Shown here: positions 36,530 to 51,500 of the stretch, in pieces | Layout: the number at the start of each line of letters is the position of its first letter | Position numbering within the stretch: position 1 is the first letter of the stretch | Assembly (NCBI GenBank): GCA_030549775.1 | Contig: CM060173.1 | Span: 37,272,610-37,336,609, forward strand | DNA: 64,000 nt | Direction of reading: 5' to 3' | DNA from: Tamarix chinensis | Lineage: Eukaryota > Streptophyta > Magnoliopsida > Caryophyllales > Tamaricaceae | The notes under the pieces: model-generated | Databases searched by the model: none | What the model was told of the DNA's origin: nothing | What the model saw: the letters and a program-made list of their open reading frames with translations, nothing else | Program-made: the position numbers and the translations under genes

Positions 36530-39500
36530 CTGCAGCTCATTGATCATTTGGAGATGAGGAAGACAGATTGACCAGACACAATTCAAACTTACAAGCATAA
36601 TAAAAGGCCACCAGCAAGGGTCATCGATCCATAAAAAATGTAATTGGCCTAAGATGAAACAGGAATAGTGGATTGCAACCATACCAGTTCATAAACGAAT
36701 ACAATGTGTACTATATCGGTGATATTCATGTATTGGCTAAAGATTGATAGATTGGGTGGCGACAGGAAGTTATGGAAGAGTTTGAAACAATAACAAGGTT
36801 AAAAATGCATGGCTTGGGACGAACGTGAGTGTACAAGTATGGAGACTGAAATTTGGCCGAGATCCCATCAGGAAAAACAATAAAATAAAATAAAAAATTC
36901 ATTAGCCTTCCTTGAATCACCTCATTCCAAGACTAGGCATAAAAGATATGGCCAATACACACATCACTGTTAGAACGGTTGGGAAGAGACATCAACTAAG
37001 AATTCCAAAGCCGAAACATGATATATGTGTTAACCAATGCACTCAGTATCCACATGTAATTCCCCGATTTCAGATTTCATTATTTTTATATATTTCTAAC
37101 GATAGACTGTTAGGGCTATATAAATACTCTCTTATTGTAGTTTAACATGAGATCATTGTTTAATTTGAGTTATAAGCATGAATCCATGTGAATTGAAGGG
37201 GCAAGCATGGTTACTTTTTTAATTTGAGCATGGATTGATAACAATGTAATTTTGGATGTTATTTGTGTTCAAGCATAAATTTCGATATTAGTATGATTTT
37301 GGTTGTTTTTGAGGATTTTGATCCTTAAATGTTGAAGTGTGGCTTGGGGTTGTTTCATTCAAACCGGTCGATCGGTTGGCTAAATCCATCAACTAGTTCT
37401 TATAAACAATCGATTGGTTTGCAAAACCCATCGTTTCATTATTTGTGTCTATAGCGGTTTGGTTTTGGCCTAAACACATCGAGTAGTTTGTAAGAACAAT
37501 TAACAGTTTGCCAAATCCGTCAACTGGTTATTTTTATGCCCCGGGTTGTTTTGGTCTCAGTCTAAACAAATCAACTAGTTTATCCAAACTCATCAACTGG
37601 GTCGATCGACTGGACCAACTAGTCAACTAGTTGATGCATAATATTTATTTTATTGGTTTTGGTATATTGACTGATCCTAGGGACATATCGGCTTGTCCTG
37701 CTTGATTTTTTATTTTGTCATTCTTTTATAGTGATGCCTCAAGGCACTTGTGATGATTTACTTACCTCGTTTCGTGGACCCTATTGTGATCAAAACCTTG
37801 GATAATCAAATTAAAATGAATGGTGAATGGTGACCTTGGCTTGGAATAAATGAACTTTAGGAAAGATAAATAAATAAAATAAAAAAGGGTTTATTTGTGT
37901 GGCTTGTGGCCTTAGGTTGTATTTTGTGTAATCACTTGTAAAATGCTAATAAAGAGATTTAGCTTTTGTTCAAGTCTTCTCCTTTAACTCTCGGGTGATT
38001 AGCCAAAAGCTAATAGGCAAGTCACCCTTGTGGTTTCTATCTTTTCCTTTTTCACTCACTACCTAGATGTACTATAGCAGGTTGTCTTGGCAACAATGTT
38101 CCACAAGGTTGTGGCTTGTGAAGAATGCCGCGATTGGTAGGATTTCATCCCTTCTTCACTTAGTACCTTCCCCATCTTCCTTAGTTATCGCTTGTATGTG
38201 GGATTAGAGAAAACACCAGGGTAGGCCATCATGTCGTCAAGGCTCTATGGGCTTGTGGCTTGTAAAAAGAGGCCATGATGGATTTGTGTTTGATGTCATC
38301 ACCCAAACACCCATATTGAGACCATTCTCTTCAGGGTTGCGATGGATTGAGGTTTTTCTCATTTCCGTGTTAGGTGGTATCGCCTAAACACCTAATTTGG
38401 GAAGCTTGAATTGCCTCCTCTGCATTTTGTGTTAGAGCTTAAATACTCATATTAGGATCGATGCTCCATCAGGTTGCGGTTAATGGAGGATATGCTCATG
38501 TTTACATTTAATGTTATTGCCTAAACACCCATTCGGGGATCGATGTTCAACCAAATTATGGTTGGTACAGAATATGCCCAAGTTTGCAGAACTTGTGCTC
38601 TTTACATCGCTACCATAACCCTCGTTCACAATGGCGGATTAGGTTTGGTTGGTCAAATATCTTAACAATTAGAATAAGTGGTCATATATTGGAATAATAA
38701 TAATAACATAGTTTATTTATGTTTGAGATGGATTAAATTATCTTATGTATTAGTTATTATTCCATAATAATGTATTTTAGCATGTTTGTTATGTCATGAT
38801 TAATATGACCTCTATGTGCAACATCAGCCCTCTCTATGTTATAGGGTAGATTTGTTTTACTAGGTTTTCATAATACAGATACTACCTAATGTTGTCAGCT
38901 TTTGTTCTGGAGAGCAGATGATGTTTTGTAGGTTGGATCCTCTTGACCATACAATAAAACCGCGGTTACGGTCACGATTGCGGTTGCGGTCGCGGTGTCG
39001 CGGTATTGGGGTGTCGCGAATGATATTTTCTATATCGCGGTTGTCGCGGCGTGAATTTTTAATTATTTTACACAACAAATATCGGCAAATATCGGTGAAT
39101 ATCGGCCAATATCGGCCAATATCGGTCAATATCGGTAAAATATCGGCCGATATCCGAAATTTCGCCGATATCGCGGCGATAAATGTGTGATTTTCTGTAT
39201 CGGTCGCAATTTCGGAATTTCGCGTCGCGGCTGACCCGAAAACCGCGAAATTGCGGCCGATACGCAATTGCGGTACCGATATTTGATTGTATGCTCTTGA
39301 CAGTGGCCTTAGTATCGCCACTACTTGGGGAGGATTTATTATATCAAAAAGTTATGGGCTAACTGGATTAGTAAGGTTGTACCCCCACTGCATTGGGATA
39401 TTTTTTTCCTTTTAAATTACCCAAACTCTTAGCTCCTGTGTTTGGTTTCGTAACTTATCATGTCATCTATCGATCCTTCTCTCTTTCTCACTCACTCTCC

Positions 39501-42500
39501 TTTTCTCTCTTGCACTACCTCTCATTCTCGTGCATGGTTTTGTTAAATGTTTTAGCCATGCATCAAGCATGGGTTAGGTAAATGGCCACACCTCTCTTAT
39601 GTTTGATATGGTAGTAGCATCCCCGGTTTTTACATTTTTACTTCCACATTATCTTTAAATGAAAATTTTTTATTTAGAAAACTAGAGGTGTTACACAGCA
39701 CGTCACCTCCTCATCTCCAAATGTTGATAGACTAGAATTCGAAGGGGGCTCACCTACTAACATCGGTGCCTCCATCCTAAAAGGGAGTCTACATATCATC
39801 TCACCACAAGGCTCATAGTCAACCCAGACTATAAGAAAGGATGTCCAGGTCCATGCAGATACACCTCCTTTCGTAGGTCTACAAGACCAGTATTAGTTAG
39901 AATATTAGTTGATTTTATTTGGATTTGATATTATTGTGATATTTTTATATTTGGGTTTCAATTTATTCTATTATGTGAGGTTTTAGTAATAGTTTGGCCA
40001 GTATACATATGGCCTTAGGTTATACAATTTAATTTAGGGTTGAATTAATAACAATTCAAGCCTAGAGGCTAAGAGTTTAGACAACATCAATGGATTAGAT
40101 AAGTGACTAATTGTTCACACCTTCTACAAATCGCTCACCTACAATACTCTTGATGACTATTGATGTCACCGCAAGAGGAGCTTTAATAGAATAAAGAATA
40201 GATAAGGCATACACACTCTCATTGAAGATACGCTCTCTTGACGTAGGTTTAGTTTCATGGGCGGAGCATCTTTAAGAGACAAAATGATGAGAACCTAGAT
40301 GGGTTAAAATTTTCTAATATATTTTAATATTTTATCAAGTTTTTTTTAAGCCCTTTTTTTATTATCTAGTCTAATGAATTATTGCAGCTTATCCAATATT
40401 ATCTCAAATAATAATATGGATCGTTTTGGAATTATTATTATGCACACTTACTGAGCTAATTTTGTAATCACAGCTACTTAGGACCCATTAAGTATCGGGG
40501 TATTGGAAGTAAATTTTACTTTTATGTATTTATAAAACCATAACCCAAGAACGAGATGGTGGAAGTTAACCATGACTTCCTGATGCAGGCGCACCTCTAA
40601 ACATATTTCTTGGGTATGTTTAGAAGGTGTTTTGTAGTCCTACAACACTTTCTTTAAGAATGCATCATAAATTAAGAGTTCTTGCAAGGTGGTGTTCCAA
40701 ACGCAACCTTGAGTGCCATGCAATGATTTGAGCCATGACAAGATGGAAAATATAGAAGTTTGGACGTGGGAAATCAGCCATGCAATGGGGAGATCAAAGC
40801 CAGCTAGGTTCGACAATAGCTAGCTAGGTTTTCATGTCGGTTAAGATTTTTAGGTAACAAACTTTTATAAAATCTTGACTAATTTTTGTAGGGCATATGC
40901 ACGCGTAATATAGGCTGTAATTAGGTGTTAATGACAGCTAGAGAACAGCTAGATTTAGGGGATATTTCAATGGATTATGTAAAGCTAGTTAAAATCATAT
41001 CTTAACTAATTCCCCTAACAACCCCAACGTCTCTTTTTGGCTGATTTGACTGGACTTTTTCGTGAGTTATTGCCCATAAATAAGGCATAACTTCAACCAT
41101 TGTAACCATTGAGTATTGGAGTTGAAAATAAAGTCTCTTGTTGGCTATTAAATATTTCAATTACTTTGTGAAGTTAAGAGTGATCATGAGAGGATTCTTA
41201 ATGTGTTCTTCTCTTGATTATATTCAAAGGGTTTTCTATGTAAGTTCTCTTTTAAGATTCTTCTAGGGGCCATCTTTGTGAGGTTCCTAGAAGTTCTATT
41301 TCAACATATACACATCTATCACCCTATATTTCATTCGACATCTTCTTCATTAATCCCATCATCTGATTCCTTTGAGTGGATATATGAGAGTGGGTTATGA
41401 GTTTCATGATTGGGGGAATTGGAGTAGGAGATCCACATCACTTCCTTTTATGTCTCTTTTGTTGGGCCAACCCATTGTTGCCTTCCAATACATTACCTAG
41501 TTCGGCCCATGACTCTCTTTCCCATCCTTCATTTTCTTTCCCCCATCTAGCCCTATGGCCTTTTCTCTATTCTCAGCCATTAGACTCCTCCCTCACCAAC
41601 ATCTCTCTCTATCATACAATGAAATATCGGTACCGCAATTGCGTATCGGCCGCAATTTTCCGGTTTTTGGGTCAGCCGCGACGCGAAATTTCGAAATTGC
41701 GGCCGTTTCAGAAAATCACATATTTATCGCTGCAATATCGGCGAAATTTCGGATATCAGCCGATATTGGCCGATATTAGCCGATATTTACCGATATTGGC
41801 CGATGTTTACCGATATTTGCCAGTATTTGTTGTGAAAAGAATTAAAAAAATCACGCCGCGACAACCGCAACATATAAAATATCATTCACGACACCCCGAT
41901 ACCGCGACGTTGCGACCGCAACTGCAATCGCGACCATAACCGCGGTTTTATTGCTTGCTCTTTGTCCATTTTGTATTGTCATGGCAACAACCAACAGTCA
42001 AGCTTCCAGCTATGGTGAGCGTTGCTGCTTGGGTTCACAACAGTTAGACTATCACAATTCTGTACGTTCTTTGCATTTATTTGACAATTCTTAATCAAAA
42101 TCTATGCTTGGAGGTTAAAAAATGTTGTCCAGTATTATCATGTTCTTCAAATGATTTTTTTGTTACAGTTCCAATGGAAATATTAGGATATCTAGATTAG
42201 TCTAGATTTTGATCATAATTAGTGAGGAGATCTCACTTGTTCGTTCAATTTTCGTCATTTCTATTATTTCTACAATGTCGTCTCATTTTAACAAAAATCC
42301 CTAACCAAGATCTTGTCACTATATTTTTTACACTTTTGCATTAATACCTTGTCTACTACATTGGGATAATGTAGTTTTTCAACTTGGTGACATGGATCGT
42401 GTATTAGCCTTTATCTTGATTGCCTTTTATCATCTTATTTTGATTCCTTTATTTATTTTCCTCATTTCCTTTTCTCTTTACTTGAATTTTTGTTTTCTTT

Positions 42501-45500
42501 GTTCCTTTTTCAGCATGTTTTTATTTTGTTTGGTTTGTCTTTTCTATTGAAAAAAATAAATGAATAAAGGGAACAAAACAATTGAGAAATGATCACTTGA
42601 TACTATGAATCCTTAACTTTTATTAGCCAGTGAACTAGATGAATGTTCATTAGCCGAGACTAGAAATTCTTTAAGCACCACCTTTCAGTTGATTTTCACA
42701 AACCTTTTCATTACAAGCTAAAAATATGGGAAAACAGGACTTAAATGGTCTGTTATCATGGATGTATTTATATGACTAGCATTATAACCACTATTATATT
42801 GAGAAAAGAAGGAAATTAAATTTAATAGACATTTTAAACCAGTGAGACCTTGAGCCTAAAAATATATACATTACATATCTAATCATGATGCATAAAGCTA
42901 GGGGAGCAAGATTCATAATGTAATGGTTATAGGTGTAGGGTAGTACAAGCATGAAGGTGTGAAAGGACAGATTTGGCAAAGTTTATCGCAATTGTAAACA
43001 AGTTTTTTCCTTACTCTTCAAAGAACCTTAAGTTACTGATGTTGTAAGCAAGGGATGGAAATATGGAATAAAATGTGGTTTGCCGATACAATAATATATA
43101 TCATATTTGTTGTTTGGCAATATGCGACATGTATAATATGTGGTTTGCCAATACACTGATATATATCATATTTGTAGTTTGGCGATATGCGACATGTCTG
43201 ATACATGACGTAGAATTAAAATGGCATGCATATTAGCCCATATTGGTGATATATTTCAATATCTACACATATTTTGTTGATATTTTCTATATTTACAGTG
43301 AAAATAAATAAATATATATGATATCATTTATGACACCCTGATACCGCAACATAGCAAACACGTGCCCAGGTGGAAATCTAATAATAGCTTGTGCTAAGGA
43401 AGGTGGAACATAAAATACACCTTCCATAGTAGATCATAACTCACAATGAGAAAAACAAGGGAAAAAAGAAAAAATGAATATTCTTTTTTATAGTGTATGT
43501 GATGTTGGGTGGTTGAAAGAACTCACAGTGACGTAACGAAGGAAATAGTTGGAAGAAATTCTTTAACAAAGGTTGGAATTTATAGTGAAAGTCATCGATC
43601 TCAATCTATTTCTTGAATTTATCACTCCACTAATGATAAGCTTTCGAGTAAAATTATAAATATTTTTCATATCCTTTTACAACCAAATAAAAGACACCAC
43701 GATTTTCTATATGTATTAATTTTCAAAATGTATTAATTTTCTAAATGGTGGAGAATTGAGACAAAATACAAGCCTATGGATTAAATGCATCCATTTGGAA
43801 AATATTGAGGGACATTTCCTTACCCTCAAACACATGAGAGATTAAGAGTCCACACATTCCCTGAGGAAAGGATCTACCAATTTAACTACATGAAGAACTC
43901 AATTATCCTGCTTATAAATTGAAGCTGGTTATAAGGATTTTTTCCTTAATTTGACTTGAGGATTAGATAGGATGATTACACTCAACTTGTTGTGATTGGA
44001 ACTAAACTTTGAAGTGTGATTTTCATTGAGCATTTGATTGTTACTTTGCTAAGTCCCAATGTGATATGTTTATTTAGGATTTGATTGGTAATGGTTACAG
44101 GATTGGTTGAGGAAGCGATCCTAACTTGTTTTGCTTTCACTCCTTTAGTTTTAATTGAATAAATTGCTTGACGACAAGCAATGGTTTGAGCATGAGGAAG
44201 TTGATAAGCACATAAAATATGCATTATTTTGGAGATACTAGTGGATGGTTCATAGGTATTTAATGCATATTCCACCTTTAGATGGAGGATACTACTTTTC
44301 TTTGTGCATTTATGTGGAAGTGTTTAACAAATTTGGAGACGAGTGGAAATTAATCATGAGTTTGAAGCAACAGGGTTGAAATTGCATGATGAGTAATCAA
44401 CATAAATGTACAAGTATGGAGAACTAAAATTTTGACAATAACCCAATCAGAATTTGAAAAAACTTCAAAGATAAAAATTGTAGCTCTCTTCATTACTCTT
44501 CCAATTAACTTTCCAATGCCAACTTGAATCATCTCATTCTAAGGTCGAAAAAAAAAGTTATAGCCAATTTTTGAAGGGTGTTTGGACGGACAAGAGAAGA
44601 CATCAACCAAAAGTTCTAGAGCCAAACATAGGGTATCTGTATTAACTAACACACTCCCTATTGACCCCTAATTTCATATATTGTTATCTTCAGCTTTTCC
44701 AAATGACAAATTATATTGGAGTTATATAAATACTCTCACAGTAGTCATGAGACAATTTTTTCATCAACCACTAGAAATTTTCTTTAATTCTCAAAAATCT
44801 AATGCAAATTGAAGATTCAAGATCAATTTGAGCTTCAAAATTCTATCTTTTATGGTTGTGGGTTGACATCTAGATTCAAGGAGCTATAAAAGATAAGTCT
44901 TTCTTCTTCTTTCTTGTAATATTTGATTAATGATGTCAATTACATGCTTTAATTACTCTATATGTTTGTTTTCCATGACTATGTGTGAGTAAATCTATTA
45001 TATCTCAAATTAAGAGTAGCCCAACTATTGATTCTTGACTATTGGCCCTTTTGATAGGTTAATTGGTTAGAACACTTAGTTATTAAGTTCTTAAATGTTA
45101 TAGCACATAGCCACCATAATAACTAGTTTATTTAACTAATCAAGTTATCGAAGGGTGAAGGTCATTACTTGATAGCTAATAACTAAGCACATGGATTTAA
45201 TCATAAAAGTAGTTTAGGTGATTAAGCATAAACTTTATTGGGTCCAAACTAGACTTAATCCCACAAAAGTAGGTGATTAGATTTGTTTGAATATGGTTAT
45301 TAGACCCTAAAAGAGGCCAATGGCTAAAATAAGCTTGTCAATACTAATTAAATAATTCAAAGTCTTATTTATCTCTTTGATAGCACCATAGCTGTGACTA
45401 AACTAGTTCTAGGCGCTTTTTGATAGATGACAGTTTCTTATCAGCAATTATCAGCTTTAGAGGAAGGAATTAGAATTTCGTATTTACTTTATGCTTTTCT

Positions 45501-48500
45501 CTAGTGATTGATTTGGTCTACATAGTTGGAAGTGGGAGTTAGATAGATAGTACTGAGTCTTCGTGCAACCAACCTAGATTTGCTATACTAAAACTATGAA
45601 TTCAATCATGCACAAAAAATCACCTAAAACTATGAATTCAATCATTGGCACAAAAAAGCTTGCCAATATATGCAATATTTTAACCGTCCATTAAGCATGG
45701 CTTTCAATAATTATTATGGAAAGCACTCTAGTGACTCTACCAAGTTCAAACCCTCAATGTGCCACTCTTTTCATATCACCTTTTTATTGGAGTCTTTAAA
45801 CTACCTACATTTTAGTTACAAATCACCCACTGCTACTCCCAAAGAAAGGAGAGTGAAGAATAATATCAACCTAAACACAACAGGGAGATAATATGGGACC
45901 CTAACGGGAAAAAAAGAAAAAGAAAAAAAAAATGGATCACGTAATGTATTGGCCCATAAGGCAGTCACTATAAACCAACACACTAATACACAGCTGCTAT
46001 GCAAGAATATTTATGTACATAAAAAATGCCACGACAATTGCAACATATAGTCTATAATTATGAAAGCTCCAATACCATGACAACCTACAATTTATATTGT
46101 CTGAGGACCCTATTCCCAATTAATTATGACCACTCAGACAAGCCAACATGACACGTGAGAACATAATTCAGAGGTAGATTGAGACATCAGCAACAAAAGA
46201 GAAAACTGTCCAACAAACTGCTCATTCCCATCTGCCATTCAATATAGCATTGAAAGTCAATGCAGTCAACAACCGAAAGCCACACAAACATGCATGCAAA
46301 TGTAATTTTAAGAAGTTGAAATTACCTTGACAAGAATATATTCCAGTTGTCTCATTTTTCCATCAGTACTTCCATAATTATTTCCAATAGATACCTTCAT
46401 ATCATCTACAGAATTCTCAAGCTGGCGGGTTCTACTCTCCAGTTGGGTCAGCCTTGCACTAAGGCCATCTAATGCATGAAGCAAATTGTCGGTGTGCTTT
46501 TTCATAGTTCGATCAATCTCAGAACTTATCGCTGTGAAATCTGCATTTGGAGCTTTCTCCAGTGTGATTTTGTCAGGCTCAATCGAATCCATGTAAGAAC
46601 AACTCTGAACAGCATGCAATGAAGAACATATGAATGAGATATGCACAAGAAAAAGGGCAGAAAAGAAAGAAGAAACGTAACGGAAACTAGTCAGTCATTC
46701 AGCAATGCATGAAAAGTCGGTCATCCTTAGAACAATCCCTTCTCCCCAAACTCGAGAGGAGACAACAACATAGCTGCTCTACAAAACACAATTTTGAATA
46801 CAATATTGTGACCAGGATGTCCACAAAACATGTATATGCAGATGATAGAGGAATAGAAGGCCCATAGATATAAAGGGTCCTATGAAAGTTCAACAGTTCA
46901 GGGGAGTCACTAATAAACCAGATCAAGCATTCCATAATAGTATCAGCCTCTAGTGCAACAGATGGTCTTTGTTACCAAGCAACAAGGGGAATGTACTAAT
47001 TCTAAGCAAACAGGTGATCACAGTGTCAGAACATCAAGTCTTGGAAGCATTGGTGCATCAAATGAAGGGAAATTATCACCTATAAGCAAGCAATAAAACA
47101 GCAGTTGTGTTCGCAATTGTGGTTACGGTGCAGTGTTGCAGTATCAGGGTGTTGCAAATAATATTTATATGTCACAGTATGATTTTTTTTCCACACAAAA
47201 TATATTAGCAAATATCGGCAAATATTGGCTAATAAACGATATATTGCTCATAAATATGTGAAATTCTAAAATCGTCGTGTAAGATTCAGCCGTGTTGTTT
47301 GTAATCCAAGTAACATTGTCCAATGAATGTTCAAAGCAAAGATGTTGCAGGAGCACCCATGGACTCTCAAGATAATGAGGATTTGGCATACTTTATAATT
47401 GAGTTAATTTCATCCTCAATAATCTTCTTAACACTAATGAAGTTACTTCAAGGTCTGTCACATATTTACAAAGAGAAGCTTAAGAAGTTAAGCTACTTAA
47501 AATACCAAGAGTTACAAGGCACTCAAAGCATTCAAGCTAAGGCATACATGAAGAATAAGACGACAAGCTTTAAACCTCGTTAATCATATAGATTGGTTGT
47601 AAATCCTACATTATTTTTCCATGTGAATTTACCCTAGATATGTATATTAAATTGAATACCCTTAGATAAGGACTTCTTAGTGTAGATGAATAGGAAATTT
47701 GAAAGACTAGCATTCATATGTGATATACAAGAGAGAAGAGCATAAATGTGTTAGATTCTTAGTGGTCTTAAAAACTTGATCCATGACAAAGTGGAAATGT
47801 TTGCCTATTATTCTCTTGATGATTTGATTAAGTTGGCTTTGAAATTTCAAAAGCAAACTAAGTTGACCAAAGCCTATGATAAACCCAGTGCTTCTACTTC
47901 AACAAAGACTTACTCAAATGCATCTACTTCTAAATTTGGTTCACATGCATCTTCTTCCAATGAGTAGAAAACAATCCCTAGCCATGAGGAAAAGGGCAAA
48001 AATAAAGTTGTGGAAATGTACAATAAGTAATGTTTTAAATGTAGCGGATATGGACATTATACAAGAGAGTGTCCTAATCAAAGAATTTTGACCACAAGGG
48101 AAATAGAAGCCAAGGAATAATGTGAAAATGATGACCTAGAAAACGAATCTAATAAGGATACCTTAAGTATGTGCGAAGAATAAGGTAATCCATGTTTTGT
48201 GCTTCAAAGGGTATGACAAATACAGCTTAATGAATCACCTACATAAAGGGATAAAAATTTTAAAACTAAGTGCAGGATCAGTGATATGATTGTAGGATTG
48301 TCATAGATAGTGATTCATGTACTAATGTGGCTAATGAAAACATGGTCAAACAACTAGGGTTAGCAACTACTAATCATTCCAAATGCTATTATTTATAATA
48401 GTTTAATAAGGACAAGGGGCTAAAATAACTAAGCAAACTACCATAATGACATCTTATGTGATATATTGCCTATGGATGTTTATGGTATATTACTAGGAAG

Positions 48501-51500
48501 GCCTTGTCAATATGATAGAAATGCAACCAATGAGGGTGTAAATAATGAATATGTTGTGCATATGGATAAGCGAAACTATAACTTGAAACCCTCTTAATGT
48601 GATGATACACATATAACTGAATCCATAAAGAGTTTATATCGATATGAAAGAGCTATGATTGATTACATTAAGGATGAGGGTATTTATTATGCCTTAGTTA
48701 TGAAAGAATCTCAACTTGGGGAGAACAAATATAGTTCGAATCTCACTAACCCACATGATGAATATAAAGATGTATTTCTTAATGATTTACCTCAGTAAGA
48801 TATATATTGACCATGCTATAGATTTAATTCCTAAAATGCCAGGTTAGCTTTTAATTCAATTGAATTGCCAACCCACAAGTTCTTCATTCAACAATTCAAG
48901 ACTTTGTTACAACTTCAACTGTCCTCAATATCAAGGTGTCATTGTTGATTAAATTATTATTGTGTAATGGTTGTCATTTTGCATTCACTATGCATGATCA
49001 TTGCATAATCTTGTTTTTTGTTGATCATTTTGCATTCAAAACATATTAGAGAGATTTGCTTGTTTTGTTGTTGATATTAATGTGCATGAATGTTGCATGG
49101 AAAGTGCATGATCTCTAGTATTGTTCGATCCTTGTCATTCAAGCATATAGGGTTTTCTTTTTCCCTTTTCTTTTAGATCTCTCATACCATTGATTTTTTT
49201 TTTCTTTCTTCGCATGATTGTACATTAGAGTTGGTCAAATATTAGGAATATGTATTTTTTTAATTTGAATTTGATAACTTCATTTGCATAATTCTTTTGT
49301 GTTCTTATAGATTTCATTTTCATCTTGTTGAAATATCTATTTGAGAGTGTGCTATCATAACCAAATATCATCATCATTACTCCTAAGGTTCCTTCTTCGA
49401 GGAACTCATCAAGAACTCTCCAATTATACATTGCTAACTTGAAGACTTCACATTAACCTACATTGTTTGGCATATTTGATTTCAAGAAGTTATCAACAAA
49501 GTATCAAGACTTGAGTGTATTGTGTTATTCTCATTCGGTTTTATCTAACACTTCACTACTCAGTGTAATTAGAGTTTCTTGGTGCCTTCTATTCGACTAC
49601 ACCATGGATGAAGATCAAAAATTCTGGGCTTTGTTTGAAGTAATCCAGAAGTTATCATTGAACTTGGATGCAACAAACGCGCAACCCAAGCAACTTCCAA
49701 CCATGCAAAATCAATTGCAACAAATGGAATCTAGACTTGCGAATCAAGAAACACTTTATCACATGCAAGAACAAGTTGAAGATAACAAAGATAGAGTGGA
49801 AGGCATGGTGAGGCGTGTCATCCAAACCAAAGGGGGTCATCTTAATTCACACATGGAGTATGAAGAAGATTCTCAAAGGAGTGGCATAAATCGAAGCTTC
49901 CATGGACATCATCATAAGCAATACAGCAAAGAAGAGAAAGGTATTAAGCTAGAACTTCCTAAATTTGATGTAAACTAGATGTTGATTTATTTCTTGAGTA
50001 GCTACATGAAATAAAGCGAGTTTCGAATTCAAGGATTATGATGATGAAGGAAAGTGCAAATTGGCTACTTAGAAATTTAGAAAATTTGCTAGAATATGGT
50101 ACAATAACTTGAAATGACTAGAAAGAGAAGGAAAATCTTAGATAAAATCTTGGGAAAAACTTAAAAAACGTTTGAGAAGAAAGTTTGTTCTTAGGGAATA
50201 TGGACCAAATAACTACATTAAACTCACTAATCTTAGGCAAGGACTTCTTAGTATAGAAGAATACACTAAAGAATTTGAAAAACTATCACTTATATGTGAT
50301 ATTCAAGAAAGAAAGGAACAAAAATATGCTAGATTGTTAGAGACCATAACATGATTCGAGATAAAGTGGAAACTTGCATACATGATTCTCTCGATGATTT
50401 GATTAAGTCGTCTTTGAGATTTAGAAAACAAATCAAGTCCACTAAGCCCCATGAAAAGCAAAGTATTTTTTTCTTCTACAAAATAATATTCAAATGCCAA
50501 AATCTTATCATATTATTAGACCTGCACATAACAAAGTGCCTTGGTTTCCTTTTGTGTGGACTAACTGCTCTCCTAAAAGGCATTCCTTTATCATGTAGCT
50601 AGCTGTCCTAGATCGGCTGAGAACTTGAGACAAACTTCAAACCTATGGTCTACAAGTTGAAAGTGAATGTGTTCTCTGCAATGTGGAAATTGAGACACAG
50701 ACCCATCTATTCTTTAACTGCTCATATACTAAATCAATTTGGCTTCCTCTTCTTTTAAAGCTAGGATGTCGCCATCATATTACAAATTGGCAAAATATTA
50801 TTCACTAGGCAACTCAAGGTGGTCAAGGTCCGAGAATCAGAAGACTGTTTATTTGTGCCTTACTTACTACCACAATCTATCACATCTGGATGGAAAGAAA
50901 CCGAAGAATATTCAAAGAAGCATCGCAACCTACCAACACCATCCAGAAGCAAATTGTCATGGATTTGGCAAGAAGGATGAATAGGTTCCAACATTGCACT
51001 TCGTTTAATAGTTTGATGAACTGTATCGATAATCTTGTTTAAAAGTTTGCTTTGCTCTCTAGCCTCTAGTCTTAGTCTTTCAGGTTGTTATGTAAGAGAT
51101 GTTCTTTGTATGTTTTTATCTCCTCTTTATTAATGAAATCTACATTTTACCTATAAAAAAAATATTCAAATGCCGGTCGAATACGTCAAGCTCTTCAAAT
51201 TTTGACAAGCAAGGTCCCACAAGAGAGAAGATCAAGACAAAGGGAAGAATTGGAGATACAGTTTGTAGAGTTATTGTAGATCGTGGCTCTAGTGTAATGT
51301 GGCACAAGAGAGAATGGTCAAAGAGCTTGGGTTGACAATCACAAATCATCCCAAGCCTTATTCTCTTTAATGGCTAAATAAAGACAAAGAAGTCAAAGTA
51401 ACAAAAGAAACCCTATTCTTATTTTATATTAGTAATTATCATGATGAAGTGCTATGTAATATTGGACGCATGTGGATTATTAATAGGAAGACCATATGTG

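Noticed and set aside
37053..37064. TGTAATTCCCCG as the start of LTR G
   Set aside because: The alignment of 36727-37155 with 44330-44775 runs through this point, so it is inside LTR W.
38860..39321. 153-codon minus-strand frame with Arg/Asp-rich and Ile/Tyr-rich parts
   Set aside because: It is the translation of the iteron MITE; copy 2 gives a similar frame (41397-41939). Repeated 10-bp units without stops explain it.
41397..41939. 180-codon plus-strand frame
   Set aside because: The second half is MITE copy 2 and the first half is C+T-rich intron with no family likeness.
49463..49603. Start of the 171-codon frame upstream of MDEDQKFW as part of the gag protein
   Set aside because: The upstream part has no gag likeness, and family gag proteins begin at the Asp/Glu-containing Met near 49604.
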